This document shows positions 35,483 through 49,403 of a stretch of DNA of 64,000 nucleotides, piece by piece; position 1 is the first letter of the stretch; each line of letters starts with the position of its first letter. The position numbers were made by a program, and so were the translations under genes. Below the pieces are notes generated by a model. The model was not told the origin of the DNA and ran no database searches. It worked only from the letters and a program-made list of their open reading frames with translations. The DNA is taken from assembly GCF_000427905.1 (NCBI RefSeq), contig NZ_ATYX01000010.1, forward strand, positions 62,001 to 126,000, written 5' to 3'. The DNA is from Thermocrispum agreste DSM 44070 (GTDB lineage: Bacteria > Actinomycetota > Actinomycetes > Mycobacteriales > Pseudonocardiaceae).

Positions 35483-36282
35483 GTGTCGTGGCGCAGAACG
35501 GCGAAGGACAGCCTCGAGCTTCGGCCTGCTGCCATCCCCGCAGGGATCGTCCGTCATGACGATCCCCGGGCCGCCTTCGAACTCGCGGTCGAAACCGAGC
35601 GTTTCGGCCACCCCGTCCCCGGGATTCAGTTCGTGGACGGTATGACCAAGACCACGCCGACCTACCGGTTGTCCCGGTTTCGGTATTGGGAACAGGTCCG
35701 GCATTGGATCCAAATGCCGTGTCCGCGGTGATGATCCGACCGGACTTCAGCTCGCTCGCCGCGAGCCGCCGCCACATGGCGTACATGAAGCCACGCGAGG
35801 TATCCGCGCTCGACCCCGACGAGCTGGAGCGGGTTCCCGGATTCCGGCACCTGGTCGCCGCGGAAGACCCCGAATTCACCCGCGCCGCCATCACTCCGGA
35901 GGTCCACCGAGTGTTCATGACCGACCCGTGGCTGCGCGTCCGGCACTTCCTCATCTACCGAGGGGTGCTGTGGGTCAGGCGAGCGGCGAGGCTGACCGTG
36001 GCCGACATGCGGATGAGCATCGGGAGCCCGATCCGCTTGGCCGCGACCATCCCGGCCGAAGCGTGGCGGACGTTCACGCCACCGCTGGAGGCGGAACGCT
36101 TCCTGGCGCGGGTGCGCTCCCCTCCCGCACCACGGGGTCCCGCTCCACGGGGTCGGCCCCGACGGCCGCCCGGAGCCGCCATCGTCGCGCTGACCTGCGC
36201 CGTTACACCTGTGCGACGGGAAACACCGAATCGGCTGATGTTTGCCACCGAAGCGTCATGGTCGCGCGTCTCATCCGTGTAG
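35483..36282 (+). pseudogene. Hypothetical gene, probably frameshifted
   Basis: From 35483 to about 35700 one frame reads like a real protein (RPAAIPAGIVRHDDPRAAFE, then FVDGMTKTTPTYRLSRFRYW). It stops at 35731, while an overlapping second frame continues convincingly (MIRPDFSSLAASRRHMAYMK, TPEVHRVFMTDPWLRVRHFL) to a Pro/Arg-rich end at 36282. A single frameshift near 35690-35705 would join them. Alternatively the second half is a separate 183-residue gene from ATG 35731. No family is recognised. Confidence 0.4.
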
Positions 36283-36324
36283 CCAGCAAGAAGCCTGCAC
36301 GAAGAAGAAACAGGAGGCGCGACG

Positions 36325-36729
36325 ATGCCCGCCAACTCCGTGCGACAGGACCGGTACATCAACCTGCTCAGCGAGCACACCCCGGTGCTCTCCCGGTGGT
36401 CCTACCGTGCCGACGAGCCGTATTCGGTCACCGTCGCCTTCCAAGCGGGCCAGGACCGCTGGGTCGAATGGGTCTTCGCCCGCGACCTGCTCATCGCGGG
36501 GCTGCACGGCCCCGCGGGCATCGGCGACGTGCGGTTCGTTCCGTTCGAGGACGAAGGGGACAAGCTGCTGCTGATGCAGGTCGAGTCCGACCAGGGCCGC
36601 GCCTCGTGGTTCCTCGACCGCACCGAGGCCGAGGAGTTCGTCGAGATGACGCTGCAGCTGGTGCCGGAAGGCCGCGAGGAAGAGTTCTTCGACATCGACG
36701 CGCTGCTGGCCCAGATCACCGACGTCTGA
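36325..36729 (+). CDS. SsgA-like (SALP) sporulation/cell-division regulator
   Basis: A 134-residue member of the SsgA/SsgB family, which occurs only in actinobacteria and helps place division septa and control peptidoglycan at sporulation sites. The central signature RWVEWVFARDLLIAGLHGPA, followed by GIGDVRFVP, matches SsgB-type proteins closely, and PYSVTVAF precedes it. The C-terminal segment EEEFFDIDALLAQ is also family-typical. Strong AGGAGG site before the ATG at 36325. It is monocistronic and converges with the MHS transporter gene. Confidence 0.9.
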   Translation: MPANSVRQDRYINLLSEHTPVLSRWSYRADEPYSVTVAFQAGQDRWVEWVFARDLLIAGLHGPAGIGDVRFVPFEDEGDKLLLMQVESDQGRASWFLDRTEAEEFVEMTLQLVPEGREEEFFDIDALLAQITDV

Positions 36730-36853
36730 CACCGGGCGAGCCGCACTCGTGACGGCCGGACCTCGGTCCGGGCAGCCGACGACCCGTCATCCGAACCGAC
36801 CGGGCCTGCACGGCTCCGCTACACCGTCCGGTGACGACCACCCGGCACACCAC

Positions 36854-36884
36854 GACCCCGGGACACCTCCCGACTCCCGGGGTC
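36854..36884. terminator. Hairpin between the SsgA-like and MHS transporter genes
   Basis: GACCCCGGG (36854-36862) and CCCGGGGTC (36876-36884) form a 9-bp stem with a 13-nt loop in the convergent gap. Confidence 0.55.
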
Positions 36885-36903
36885 CGGTGACAGGACACTG
36901 CGC

Positions 36904-38265
36904 TCAGCTCGACACAGTGGCGGCCTGCAGGGCACGCTCGTGCTCCAGCGACTGGCCGCGGGTCTCCCGGGACAGCAGCACCGCGATGATCGTCAGCGCC
37001 GAAGCGATCGCCACGTAGATGCCCACCGCGGCCTGGTTCGGGTCGTTCACGTCACCCAGCAGCGCAATGGCGATGATCGGGGCGAGCGCGCCCGCGAGCA
37101 CCGAAGCCAGCTGGTAGCCGATGGAGGCGCCGGAGTAGCGCACACTGGTGCCGAACAGCTCGGAGAAGAACGCCGCCTGCGGCGAGTACATCAGCCCGTG
37201 GAACAGCAGGCCGATGGTCACCGCCAGCGCCACCGTGCCCCCGGACAGCGTGTCCAACATGCCGAAGAACACGAACGTCCACACGCCCACACCTGCCGCC
37301 CCGGCCAGGTAGAACGGCTTGCGGCCGAACCGGTCGGAGGCCAGCCCGATGAGCGGGATCAGCACCACCTGCACCGCGGACCCGATCAGCACCGCCTGGG
37401 TGCCGATGCTGCCGTCGGTGTCCAGGTAGTCCTTCAGGTAGCTGATCGAGATGACGGTGAAGATGTAGTACGAGATGTTCTCCGCCAGCCGCATGCCCAT
37501 GGCCAGCAGGATCTCCTTCGGGTAGTGCTTGACGACCTCCAGCAGCGGCTGGTGGCTGCGCTCGGCGCCTTCGGCCAGCTTGGCCTGGGTGGCGGCGAAG
37601 ACCGGCGACTCCTCGATGGTCAGCCGCACCCACAGGCCGACGACCACCAGCACGGCGCTGAGCAGGAACGACACCCGCCATCCCCATGACTGGAACTGGT
37701 CTTCGCTGAGCGTGCCCTGCAGAATCCACAGCACGCCCGCGGCGAGCAGGTTGCCCGCGGGCACCCCGCCTTGCACGAACGAGGTCCAGAAACCCCGGCG
37801 CTGGTTGTGCCCGTGCTCGGCGGCCATCAGCACCGCGCCGCCCCACTCGCCACCGACCGCGAAGCCCTGGATCAGCCGGCAGGCCACCAGCAGCACCGGC
37901 GCGAGGACACCGACCTGGGCGTAGGTGGGCAGCACGCCGATGGCGAACGTCGCGCCGCCCATCAGCAGCAGGCTGAGCACCAGCATCTTCTTGCGGCCGA
38001 GGCGGTCGCCGAAGTGCCCGAACACGATGCCGCCCAGCGGCCGGGCGATGAAGCCGAGGGCGTAGACCATGAACGCGTACAGCGTGCCCTGGGTACCGCC
38101 GATCTCCTCGGCGAAGAACACGTCACCGAAGACCAGCGCGGCCGCCGACCCGAACAGGAAGAAGTCGTACCACTCGATGGTGGTGCCGATCATGCTGGCG
38201 CCGACGACTTTGCCGATTCCGGTGCGGTCGGGCTGGCCGGGCCTGGACGTACTCGCCGTACTCAT
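36904..38265 (-). CDS. MFS transporter, metabolite:H+ symporter (MHS) family
   Basis: A 453-residue proton-coupled importer with 12 predicted helices. The MHS signature GTTIEWYDFFLFGSAAAL (about 27-44) and the loop FGHFGDRLGRKKML are present, as in ProP, ShiA and related organic-acid transporters. It lies 28 nt downstream of the 3-hydroxybutyrate dehydrogenase gene in the same direction and so is likely the uptake protein for that substrate or a related organic acid. A GAF/PucR regulator is encoded next upstream on the same strand. Confidence 0.9.
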   Translation of the reverse strand: MSTASTSRPGQPDRTGIGKVVGASMIGTTIEWYDFFLFGSAAALVFGDVFFAEEIGGTQGTLYAFMVYALGFIARPLGGIVFGHFGDRLGRKKMLVLSLLLMGGATFAIGVLPTYAQVGVLAPVLLVACRLIQGFAVGGEWGGAVLMAAEHGHNQRRGFWTSFVQGGVPAGNLLAAGVLWILQGTLSEDQFQSWGWRVSFLLSAVLVVVGLWVRLTIEESPVFAATQAKLAEGAERSHQPLLEVVKHYPKEILLAMGMRLAENISYYIFTVISISYLKDYLDTDGSIGTQAVLIGSAVQVVLIPLIGLASDRFGRKPFYLAGAAGVGVWTFVFFGMLDTLSGGTVALAVTIGLLFHGLMYSPQAAFFSELFGTSVRYSGASIGYQLASVLAGALAPIIAIALLGDVNDPNQAAVGIYVAIASALTIIAVLLSRETRGQSLEHERALQAATVSS

Positions 38266-38293
38266 AGCCGATCCCTTCTCGTCTGCCGTGGTG

Positions 38294-39082
38294 TCAGGTG
38301 GCGGTCCAGCCGCCGGAAATCTCGTAGGAGGAACCGCTCATCGACGCGCTGCCGGGCCCGCACAGGAACACCGCCAGCCTGGCCACCTCGGCGGGTTCGA
38401 CCAGCCGCTTCACCGGCGTGCGGGCCAGCAGCACGTCGTCCAGCACCTGTTCTTCCGGGATCCCGTGGGTGCGGGCCTGGTCCGCCAGCTGCCGCTGCAC
38501 CAGCGGGGTCCGCACATACCCGGGGCAGATCGTGTTGGAGGTGATGCCGCGCGGGGCACCCTCCACGGCCAGCACCTTGGACAGCCCTTCCAGCGCGTGC
38601 TTGGCGGTGACGTAGCCGGCCTTGAAGGCGGAGGCCCGCAGCCCGTGCACGCTGGAGATGTGCACGAACCTGCCCCAGCGGCGCCGTTGCATGACCGGCA
38701 GCACCGCCCGGGCCAGCGCGAACGGGGTCTCCACCATCACCCGCAACATCGAGCCGAACACCGCGGGCTCGAACTCCGGCACCGGGGCGACGTGCTGGAA
38801 TCCGGCGTTGTTGATCACCACGTCGACACCGTCCAGCGGGAGCTCCGCCACCACGTCCCTCTCGGCCAGGTCGGCCACGACCGGTTCGCCGCCGACGGCG
38901 TCGGCGACCGCGCGGGCACCGTCCGCGTCGCGATCGACCACGACCACCTCGGCACCGGCTGCGGCGAAGGCTTCCGCGCACGCGCGGCCGATACCGCTGG
39001 CGGCGCCGGTCACCAGGGCACGGTGACCGGACAGGTCGGCTACGGGGGCTTCGACATCGTTGGCGGGTACCTCGGCCGTCAT
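38294..39082 (-). CDS. 3-hydroxybutyrate dehydrogenase, SDR family
   Basis: Oxidises (R)-3-hydroxybutyrate to acetoacetate with NAD+. The 262-residue SDR has TGAASGIG at 25-32, NNAG at 91-94, catalytic Ser143/144, Tyr157 and Lys161 in SSVHGLRASAFKAGYVTAKH, whose HGL-AS-FK-AYV-AKH pattern is characteristic of D-3-hydroxybutyrate dehydrogenases. ATG at 39082 (MTAEVPANDV); the in-frame extension upstream runs through non-coding sequence. With the MHS transporter it makes a two-gene catabolic operon, probably controlled by the neighbouring regulator. Confidence 0.85.
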   Translation of the reverse strand: MTAEVPANDVEAPVADLSGHRALVTGAASGIGRACAEAFAAAGAEVVVVDRDADGARAVADAVGGEPVVADLAERDVVAELPLDGVDVVINNAGFQHVAPVPEFEPAVFGSMLRVMVETPFALARAVLPVMQRRRWGRFVHISSVHGLRASAFKAGYVTAKHALEGLSKVLAVEGAPRGITSNTICPGYVRTPLVQRQLADQARTHGIPEEQVLDDVLLARTPVKRLVEPAEVARLAVFLCGPGSASMSGSSYEISGGWTAT

Positions 39083-39147
39083 GGCTGGGAAGGCTACGGA
39101 GATCACCCAACGGCGGCCATGTGCCGCCGACACACAGAATTCGCTGA

Positions 39148-40971
39148 TCAGTGGGGTCCGACCCCATCGTCGAACGATTCCCGCAGCCGCCACAGCCGTA
39201 GCGCCAGCCGAAGATCCAGCACGCGCGCCGGTTCCCGCCACCCGTGGCCGAGCAACGTGGTGATCCGGTCCAGGCGTTGCGCCACCGTGTTCGGGTGGAT
39301 GTGCAGCCTCCTGCTCACCGCGGTCGCGCTGCCGGACTCCTCGAACCAGCAGTCCAGGGTGGCGGCCAGCTCGGTGCCGCGCGCCTGGTCGTAGTCCAGC
39401 AGCGGACCGATCGTCTGGCGCATGAAGTCGTCCAGCTCCGCGGGGCCGGAATGGCCGAGCAGCAGCCTGGCGAACCCCAGATGCGCCTGGTCGGCGACCT
39501 GCCCCGCGCGGCCGAGGGCGAGCAGGGCACGCTCGCACTGCCGGGCTTCGCGATAGGCACCTGTCCACGCCGTCACCGTGGTGACCGGACCTGCCACCCC
39601 CACCGTGACCGGACCCAGCCGCTGCTGAATCGTGCCGCCCACGCGCAAGGCGTCGTCACCGGGCAGGGCAAGGACCATGCTTCCCTGACGGGTGCCGGAC
39701 AAACCGCCGGACTGGGCGGCGAGCCGGGCGGCCTCCCGCTGCGCGCGGGTACGGTCGGCGTCGCCGACGTCCACCACCGCCAGCACCATCGGCTCGTCGA
39801 CCCGGACACCGTGCCTGCGCGCCCGGACGCGGAGCAGCGCCGGATCGGCGGGAGGCTCGGCCAGAAGGTCGTCGAGCAGGTCGGCGCGCACTCGGTCCTC
39901 GGCCTCGGCCACCGCCCGCAACACCATGCGCAGCAGCGCGGTCACCATGGCACCGCGCTCGAGCGTTCGCTGTTCGGCCAGATCGAGGCCGGGCCGGCCG
40001 TTGACCAGCAAGGTGGCGAGGTGGTCACCGCCCGCGGTGGCCGCGGCGATCCACTGCCCGCCGGTCAGCTGCACCGCATGACCGGTGGCCTGTGCCTCGT
40101 GCACCGACTCGGCAGGAATCTGCGGGTCGTCGGGCTCGCACACCTCGACCTTCGCGTCCAGCGCTTCGCTCAGCACGCCTGCCACGTCGTTGGAGTCGCC
40201 GCCGCGCAGCAGCACCCCGGTGAGCTTGTCGTGCACATCGGCGGCCATCTCCACTGCCGCCGAATGCTCGCGAAGCCGCTTGTTGGTCTGCATGACCTGC
40301 TCGAACAGCCGGGCGTTCTCCAGCGCGATCGCGGCATGCGCGGCGAACGACGACAGCAGCTGCACCTCCTCCGCCGGAAACGGCCGAGGGGTGCGGTTCG
40401 CCGCCAGCAGGGCGCCGATGACGCGCCCGCTGACCGTCATGGGCACGCCGAGGATCGCGCGGATGCTCTCGTCAGCGACGGCTTCGTCGATGTACGGGCG
40501 GTGCTCGAAGCGATCGTCGGCGTGGTAGTCCGGTGTGGCGTACGGCTGGCCGGTCTGGGCGACAAGGCCGAGCAGCCCGGTGCCCAGCGGCAGCCGCAGG
40601 TTGGCGAACGCGTCGGAGACCGACCCCTCGGTGACGCGGATGTAGGCCGCACCCTCCGACTCCACGTTGAGGCCCAGGTAGGCGATGTCGGTACCGAGCA
40701 GCTGCCGTGCCCGGCGCACGATTGCCCGCAGGATCTGGTTCAGGTCGCGGATGGCCGTGAGGTCGTTGGCCGTCTCGTACAACGCGGACAGCTGGGCCTC
40801 CCGTTTGCGCTGCCGCTCCAGGGTGTCGCGGACGTGCAGGGCACGCGGCAGCATTTCCCGCAGCCGCGCCGCCGCCGGGTCACCACGCTGCTCGGCGTCG
40901 ACGACCAGCCGCTCGAACTCCTCCCGGGGAGCCTGCTCGTACAGCAAGTCGAGAAACGTCCGTGCGGTCAT
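39148..40971 (-). CDS. GAF-domain transcriptional regulator with PucR-type HTH
   Basis: A 607-residue activator-type protein. An N-terminal coiled region (about 40-65) leads to a GAF domain (about 70-225, including RAILGVPMTVSGRVIGALLA), a middle CdaR/PucR-like domain, and a C-terminal HTH_30 (about 540-595) with AVSRRLHIHPNTVAQRLDRI. Such regulators usually control the adjacent catabolic operon in response to a small ligand bound by GAF. It precedes the 3-hydroxybutyrate dehydrogenase and MHS genes on the same strand with a 65-nt gap. Confidence 0.88.
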   Translation of the reverse strand: MTARTFLDLLYEQAPREEFERLVVDAEQRGDPAAARLREMLPRALHVRDTLERQRKREAQLSALYETANDLTAIRDLNQILRAIVRRARQLLGTDIAYLGLNVESEGAAYIRVTEGSVSDAFANLRLPLGTGLLGLVAQTGQPYATPDYHADDRFEHRPYIDEAVADESIRAILGVPMTVSGRVIGALLAANRTPRPFPAEEVQLLSSFAAHAAIALENARLFEQVMQTNKRLREHSAAVEMAADVHDKLTGVLLRGGDSNDVAGVLSEALDAKVEVCEPDDPQIPAESVHEAQATGHAVQLTGGQWIAAATAGGDHLATLLVNGRPGLDLAEQRTLERGAMVTALLRMVLRAVAEAEDRVRADLLDDLLAEPPADPALLRVRARRHGVRVDEPMVLAVVDVGDADRTRAQREAARLAAQSGGLSGTRQGSMVLALPGDDALRVGGTIQQRLGPVTVGVAGPVTTVTAWTGAYREARQCERALLALGRAGQVADQAHLGFARLLLGHSGPAELDDFMRQTIGPLLDYDQARGTELAATLDCWFEESGSATAVSRRLHIHPNTVAQRLDRITTLLGHGWREPARVLDLRLALRLWRLRESFDDGVGPH

Positions 40972-41156
40972 CCGAGCAGGCTAGGGCGAGATCCCCCGAT
41001 CGAGCGAGGGTTCGGAAAAAAGGCCACCGCTCCGGCCTAGCGCGGGCGTCTGCCGCAACGCGCGTGCTCACCCCCAGCCATCCGTTCCCGGATCGGACGG
41101 GTCTGGGCCGGCCGCACGGAAACAGGCGGCGAAAGCGGCCCGAACACAACGCAGGG

Positions 41157-41220
41157 CCCGAGACGACAACGGCCCCCAACACGACACAGAACCCGAGACG
41201 ACAACGGCCCCCAACACGAC
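41157..41220. repeat. 29-nt direct repeat, 35-nt period, downstream of rpoC
   Basis: The sequence beginning CCCGAGACGACAACGG occurs at 41157-41185 and identically at 41192-41220. It fills the part of the 294-nt gap next to the rpoC terminator; the rest of that gap (40972-41156) shows nothing I can name. Confidence 0.85.
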
Positions 41221-41249
41221 GAAGGGCCCGGGTTCGCCCCGGGCCCTTC
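41221..41249 (-). terminator. rpoC intrinsic terminator
   Basis: GAAGGGCCCGGG pairs perfectly with CCCGGGCCCTTC around a 5-nt loop, 16 nt beyond the rpoC stop. A 12-bp all-paired stem without U-tract is the usual high-GC actinobacterial form. Confidence 0.8.
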
Positions 41250-41265
41250 GTGACGTGACGCTCGG

Positions 41266-45180
<3,915 letters not shown>

Positions 45181-45225
45181 GCGTCGTTCCTTCTTCCCTG
45201 GTGGGTTGTAGCGGCTAGGGGCTTG

Positions 45226-48200
45226 TCAGTGCATGACGTCGTCGACCGACGGCGATTCCGGGCGGTTGAGGTTGATGCCCAGGTTCGCCGCGGCCCGCTC
45301 CAGGTCCTCGTCCTCGGAGTCGCGCATCTCGATGGCGGCCCCGTCCGAAGACAGCACCTCGACGTTGAGGCACAGCGATTGCAGCTCCTTGAGCAGCACC
45401 TTGAACGACTCCGGGATGCCTGGCTCGGGGATGTTCTCCCCCTTGACGATCGCCTCGTACACCTTGACGCGGCCTACCACGTCGTCCGACTTGATCGTCA
45501 GCAGTTCCTGCAGCGAGTAGGCGGCGCCGTAGGCCTGCATGGCCCAGCACTCCATCTCGCCGAACCGCTGACCGCCGAACTGGGCCTTACCACCCAGCGG
45601 CTGCTGGGTGATCATCGAGTACGGCCCGGTCGACCGAGCGTGGATCTTGTCGTCGATCATGTGGTGCAGCTTCAGGATGTACATGTAGCCGACCGCGACC
45701 GGCTCCGGGAACGGCTCGCCGGAGCGCCCGTCGAACAGCCGCGCCTTGCCGTCGGTGCCGACCAGGCGCTCGCCGTCGCGGTTGGGCTTGGTGCATCCCA
45801 GCAGCCCGGTGATGACTTCCTCGCTGGCACCGTCGAACACCGGGGTCGCGGTGTTGGTGCCCGGCTCGACCTCGCGCAGCTCGGGCTTGAGGTCCTTGGC
45901 CCACTCCGGGTTGCCCTCGACCTTCCAGCCCTGCGAAGCCAGCCACCCGAGGTGCAGCTCCATGATCTGGCCGATGTTCATCCGGCGCGGCACACCGTGG
46001 GTGTTCAGCACCACGTCGACCGGGGTGCCGTCCTCCATGAACGGCATGTCCTCGACCGGCAGGATCTTGCCGATGACGCCCTTGTTGCCGTGCCGGCCCG
46101 CCAGCTTGTCACCCGGCTGAATCTTCGACTTCTTCGCCACGTAGACGCGGACCAGCTGGTTGACGCCCGGCGGCAGCTCGTCGTCCTCCTCGCGGGAGAA
46201 CACCCGGACGCCGATCACCTTGCCGGTCTCGCCGTGCGGCACCTTCAGCGAGGTGTCCCGAACCTCGCGGGCCTTCTCGCCGAAGATCGCGCGCAGCAGG
46301 CGCTCCTCCGGGGTCAGCTCGGTCTCACCCTTCGGCGTGACCTTACCGACCAGGATGTCGCCCGCCGTGACCTCCGCACCGATGCGCACGATGCCGCGCT
46401 CGTCCAGGTCGGCGAGAACGTCCTCGGAGACGTTCGGGATGTCCCTGGTGATCTCCTCGGCGCCCAGCTTGGTGTCGCGCGCGTCGATCTCGTGCTCCTC
46501 GATGTGGATCGAGGTCAGGATGTCGTCGCGCACCAGCCGCTCGGAGATGACGATGGCGTCCTCGTAGTTGTGGCCCTCCCACGGCATGATCGCCACGAGC
46601 AGGTTCTTGCCGAGCGCCATCTCGCCGTTCTGCGTCGACGGCCCGTCCGCGATGACCTGGCCCTTCTCCACCCGCTGGCCTTCGCTGACGATCGGCTTGT
46701 GGTTGATGCAGGTGCCCTGGTTGGAGCGCCGGAACTTGTACAGTCCGTAGCTCTTCCGCGAGCCGTCGTCGTGCATGATCGTGATCAGGTCCGCGGAGAC
46801 CTCCTCGACCACACCCGCCTGCTCGGCCTGGATGACGTCACCGGCGTCCACCGCGGCACGCAGCTCCATGCCGGTGCCGACCAGCGGCGCCTCGCTGCGC
46901 AGCAGCGGCACGGCCTGCCGCTGCATGTTGGCGCCCATCAGCGCGCGGTTGGCGTCGTCGTGCTCCAGGAACGGGATCATGGCCGTCGCCACCGACACCA
47001 TCTGGCGCGGCGAGACGTCTATGTAGTCGATCTCCATCGGGTCGATCAGCTCGACCTCACCGCCCTTGCGGCGGCCCAGCACCTTCTCCTCGACGAAGTA
47101 GCCGTTCTCGTCGACCTTGGCGTTCGCCTGGGCCTTGACGTAACGGTCCTCCTCGTCCGCGGTCAGGTAGTCGACCTGGTCGGTGACCCGGCCGTTGACC
47201 ACCTTGCGGTACGGGGTCTCGATGAAGCCGAACGGGTTGACCCGCGCGTACGAGCACAGCGAGCCGATCAGGCCGATGTTCGGGCCTTCCGGGGTCTCGA
47301 TCGGGCACATCCGGCCGTAGTGGCTCGGGTGCACGTCGCGGACCTCCATGCCCGCCCGCTCACGGGACAGACCACCCGGGCCGAGCGAGTTCAGCCTGCG
47401 CTTGTGGGTCAGGCCGGCCAGCGGGTTGTTCTGGTCCATGAACTGGGACAGCTGCGAGGTGCCGAAGAACTCGCGGATCGCCGCCACCACCGGGCGGATG
47501 TTGATCAGCGTCTGCGGCGTGATGGCCTCGACGTCCTGCGTGGTCATCCGCTCGCGCACGACCCGCTCCATGCGGGACAGGCCGACCCGGACCTGGTTCT
47601 GGATCAGCTCGCCGACCGTGCGCACCCGGCGGTTGCCGAAGTGGTCGATGTCGTCGGTCTCGACCGGCAGCTCCTGCCCGTTGGGCGCGGTGAACTTCTG
47701 CTCGCCGGCGTGCAGCCGCACCAGGTACTCGATCGTGGTGACGATGTCGTCCTCGGTCAGCGTGCCGTCGCCGTACGGCAGCTCGAGGCCGAGCTTCTTG
47801 TTGATCTTGTACCGGCCCACCCGGGCGAGGTCGTACCGCTTGGTCTTGAAGAACAGGTTCTCCAGCAGCGTCTGCGCCGACTCCTTGGTGGGCGGCTCAC
47901 CCGGACGCAGCTTGCGGTAGATGTCCAGCAGCGCCTCGTCCTGCGTGGTGGTGTGGTCCTTCTCCAGGGTCGCCATGAGCGTCTCGGAGAAGCCGAAGCG
48001 CTCCCGGATCTGCTCGTTGGTCCAGCCGAGCGCCTTCAGCAGCACGGTCACCGGCTGGCGGCGCTTGCGGTCGATGCGGACGCCGACGGTGTCGCGCTTG
48101 TCGACGTCGAACTCCAGCCACGCGCCGCGGCTCGGGATGATCTTGACGCTGAAGACATCCTTGTCCGTCGTCTTGTCGATCGCCTGATCGAAGTAGACGC

Positions 48201-48705
48201 CGGGGGACCGGACCAGCTGCGACACCACGACACGCTCGGTGCCGTTGATGATGAAGGTGCCGCGCTCGGTCATCACCGGGAAGTCGCCCATGAAGACCGT
48301 CTGCGACTTGATCTCACCGGTGTTGTTGTTGACGAACTCCGCGGTGACGAACAGCGGAGCCGCGTACGTCATGTCCTTGTCCTTGCACTCCTCGACGGAG
48401 GCCTTCACCTCGTCGAAGCGCGGGTCGGAAAAGGACAGCGACATCGAGCCGGAGAAGTCCTCGATCGGCGAGATCTCGTTGAGGACCTCCTCGAGGCCGC
48501 CGACGGGGTTCTCCTCGCCTTCCTCGACGCGACGCTGGTACCACTCGTCGCTGCCGACGAACCACTCGAACGACCGCTTTTGGACGTCAAGCAGGTCGGG
48601 CAGGGTGAGTGGCTCGTGGATTTTGGCGAACGAAACTCGTCGCGGGGCTCCAGGAATCTCCGATGTGGTCGCAGCAGTGGCCTGATTCGCGGGAGAGACT
48701 GCCAA
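45226..48705 (-). CDS. rpoB: RNA polymerase beta subunit
   Basis: 1159-residue catalytic subunit and rifamycin target. The start is TTG at 48705 ([11 protein letters not shown]) with GGAAGGA 6-8 nt upstream, as in mycobacteria. The rifampicin region reads [20 protein letters not shown] then [18 protein letters not shown]. Compared with E. coli, Asp516 and His526 equivalents are kept, but the Ser531 equivalent is Asn (residue 439, codon at 47389-47391), Ser522 is Ala and Ala532 is Ser. The C-terminal lid region that meets RpoC is normal. It heads the rpoBC operon downstream of the mce operon; 698 nt of repeat-bearing sequence separate it from the last mas gene. Confidence 0.98.
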   Translation of the reverse strand: MAVSPANQATAATTSEIPGAPRRVSFAKIHEPLTLPDLLDVQKRSFEWFVGSDEWYQRRVEEGEENPVGGLEEVLNEISPIEDFSGSMSLSFSDPRFDEVKASVEECKDKDMTYAAPLFVTAEFVNNNTGEIKSQTVFMGDFPVMTERGTFIINGTERVVVSQLVRSPGVYFDQAIDKTTDKDVFSVKIIPSRGAWLEFDVDKRDTVGVRIDRKRRQPVTVLLKALGWTNEQIRERFGFSETLMATLEKDHTTTQDEALLDIYRKLRPGEPPTKESAQTLLENLFFKTKRYDLARVGRYKINKKLGLELPYGDGTLTEDDIVTTIEYLVRLHAGEQKFTAPNGQELPVETDDIDHFGNRRVRTVGELIQNQVRVGLSRMERVVRERMTTQDVEAITPQTLINIRPVVAAIREFFGTSQLSQFMDQNNPLAGLTHKRRLNSLGPGGLSRERAGMEVRDVHPSHYGRMCPIETPEGPNIGLIGSLCSYARVNPFGFIETPYRKVVNGRVTDQVDYLTADEEDRYVKAQANAKVDENGYFVEEKVLGRRKGGEVELIDPMEIDYIDVSPRQMVSVATAMIPFLEHDDANRALMGANMQRQAVPLLRSEAPLVGTGMELRAAVDAGDVIQAEQAGVVEEVSADLITIMHDDGSRKSYGLYKFRRSNQGTCINHKPIVSEGQRVEKGQVIADGPSTQNGEMALGKNLLVAIMPWEGHNYEDAIVISERLVRDDILTSIHIEEHEIDARDTKLGAEEITRDIPNVSEDVLADLDERGIVRIGAEVTAGDILVGKVTPKGETELTPEERLLRAIFGEKAREVRDTSLKVPHGETGKVIGVRVFSREEDDELPPGVNQLVRVYVAKKSKIQPGDKLAGRHGNKGVIGKILPVEDMPFMEDGTPVDVVLNTHGVPRRMNIGQIMELHLGWLASQGWKVEGNPEWAKDLKPELREVEPGTNTATPVFDGASEEVITGLLGCTKPNRDGERLVGTDGKARLFDGRSGEPFPEPVAVGYMYILKLHHMIDDKIHARSTGPYSMITQQPLGGKAQFGGQRFGEMECWAMQAYGAAYSLQELLTIKSDDVVGRVKVYEAIVKGENIPEPGIPESFKVLLKELQSLCLNVEVLSSDGAAIEMRDSEDEDLERAAANLGINLNRPESPSVDDVMH

Positions 48706-49403
48706 GATGCGTCCTTCCGGGGACAGAAAGCGGTTGAGCAGCAGCGTTGACCTCTACAGGAGCAAGCCGAAGAGGAACGCAACTGGTCACGGTGCGGGTG
48801 TACCAACTATCTTAACGCCCTGCTTGAGGCAGCATGACAGCGGGCAGCGCAACAACTCAGTCTAGCTGGTCACAGCGGCTCTGTCGAGGAAGCTCCACAC
48901 CCGCGTGGCTTCGAAACTCGACGGCCCGTCCGCACGGCCTGCCGTAACCGCTTCCGTGCCCAAAGCGTAGCACGTCAGGCCGGGGACGCCGTACGTCTCA
49001 TCAGTCGAGCTCGGTTTGGTGTTGATCACACACAGTGACGACACGCGTCCCCACCGGCCACCCGTCCGGCCGCCTGCGATTGTCGCAACGTGTGGCCGCC
49101 TCAGCCGGCCTGGGGCGGCCGCCTGGTGCGGCTCCCGGCAGCCGCGACGGACTCCACCGACCGCGTGGCCGGGGCTTCTGCCAGCCGCCCTGCGCGGGCC
49201 GCCTCTCCCCGCACCAATTCCCTGCGGATGTCAGTAGCTGCCAGCCGCCCTGCGCGGGCCGCCTCCGGCCTGCCCGCCGGAGCAAACGCCACGGGCCGCC
49301 ACCCCACAAGCAGCCACCGACCCACTCGCGGCACCCCTACAGAACCTCCGGACCCCCGCCAGGGCAACCACCACCGGCCGCCACCCCACAAGCAGCCACC
49401 GAC
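48706..49403. other. 698-nt region upstream of rpoB
   Basis: No gene is supported. It holds the rpoB promoter and 5' leader on the minus strand and two sets of direct repeats nearer the mas gene. A TAAGAT hexamer at 48809-48814 (minus strand) could be a -10 box, giving a leader of about 95 nt, but no good -35 partner was found. Confidence 0.5.
49178..49265. repeat. 28-nt direct repeat, 60-nt period, hairpin-forming
   Basis: Two identical 28-nt copies (49178-49205 and 49238-49265) starting CTGCCAGCCGCCCTGCGCGG. Each contains GCCC-N5-GGGC, so each can fold. They lie downstream of the last mas gene in the transcribed direction. Confidence 0.85.

Noticed and set aside
41157-41220. CRISPR-like repeat after rpoC
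   Set aside because: Only two copies with a 6-nt spacer and no cas genes; it is a simple direct repeat.
48809-48814. TAAGAT as the rpoB -10 box
   Set aside because: Reasonable hexamer, but no -35 at 16-18 nt; kept only as a remark.
49178-49265. CRISPR-like repeat upstream of rpoB
   Set aside because: 28-nt repeat and 32-nt spacer have suitable sizes, but there are only two copies, the sequence is low-complexity and no cas gene is near.
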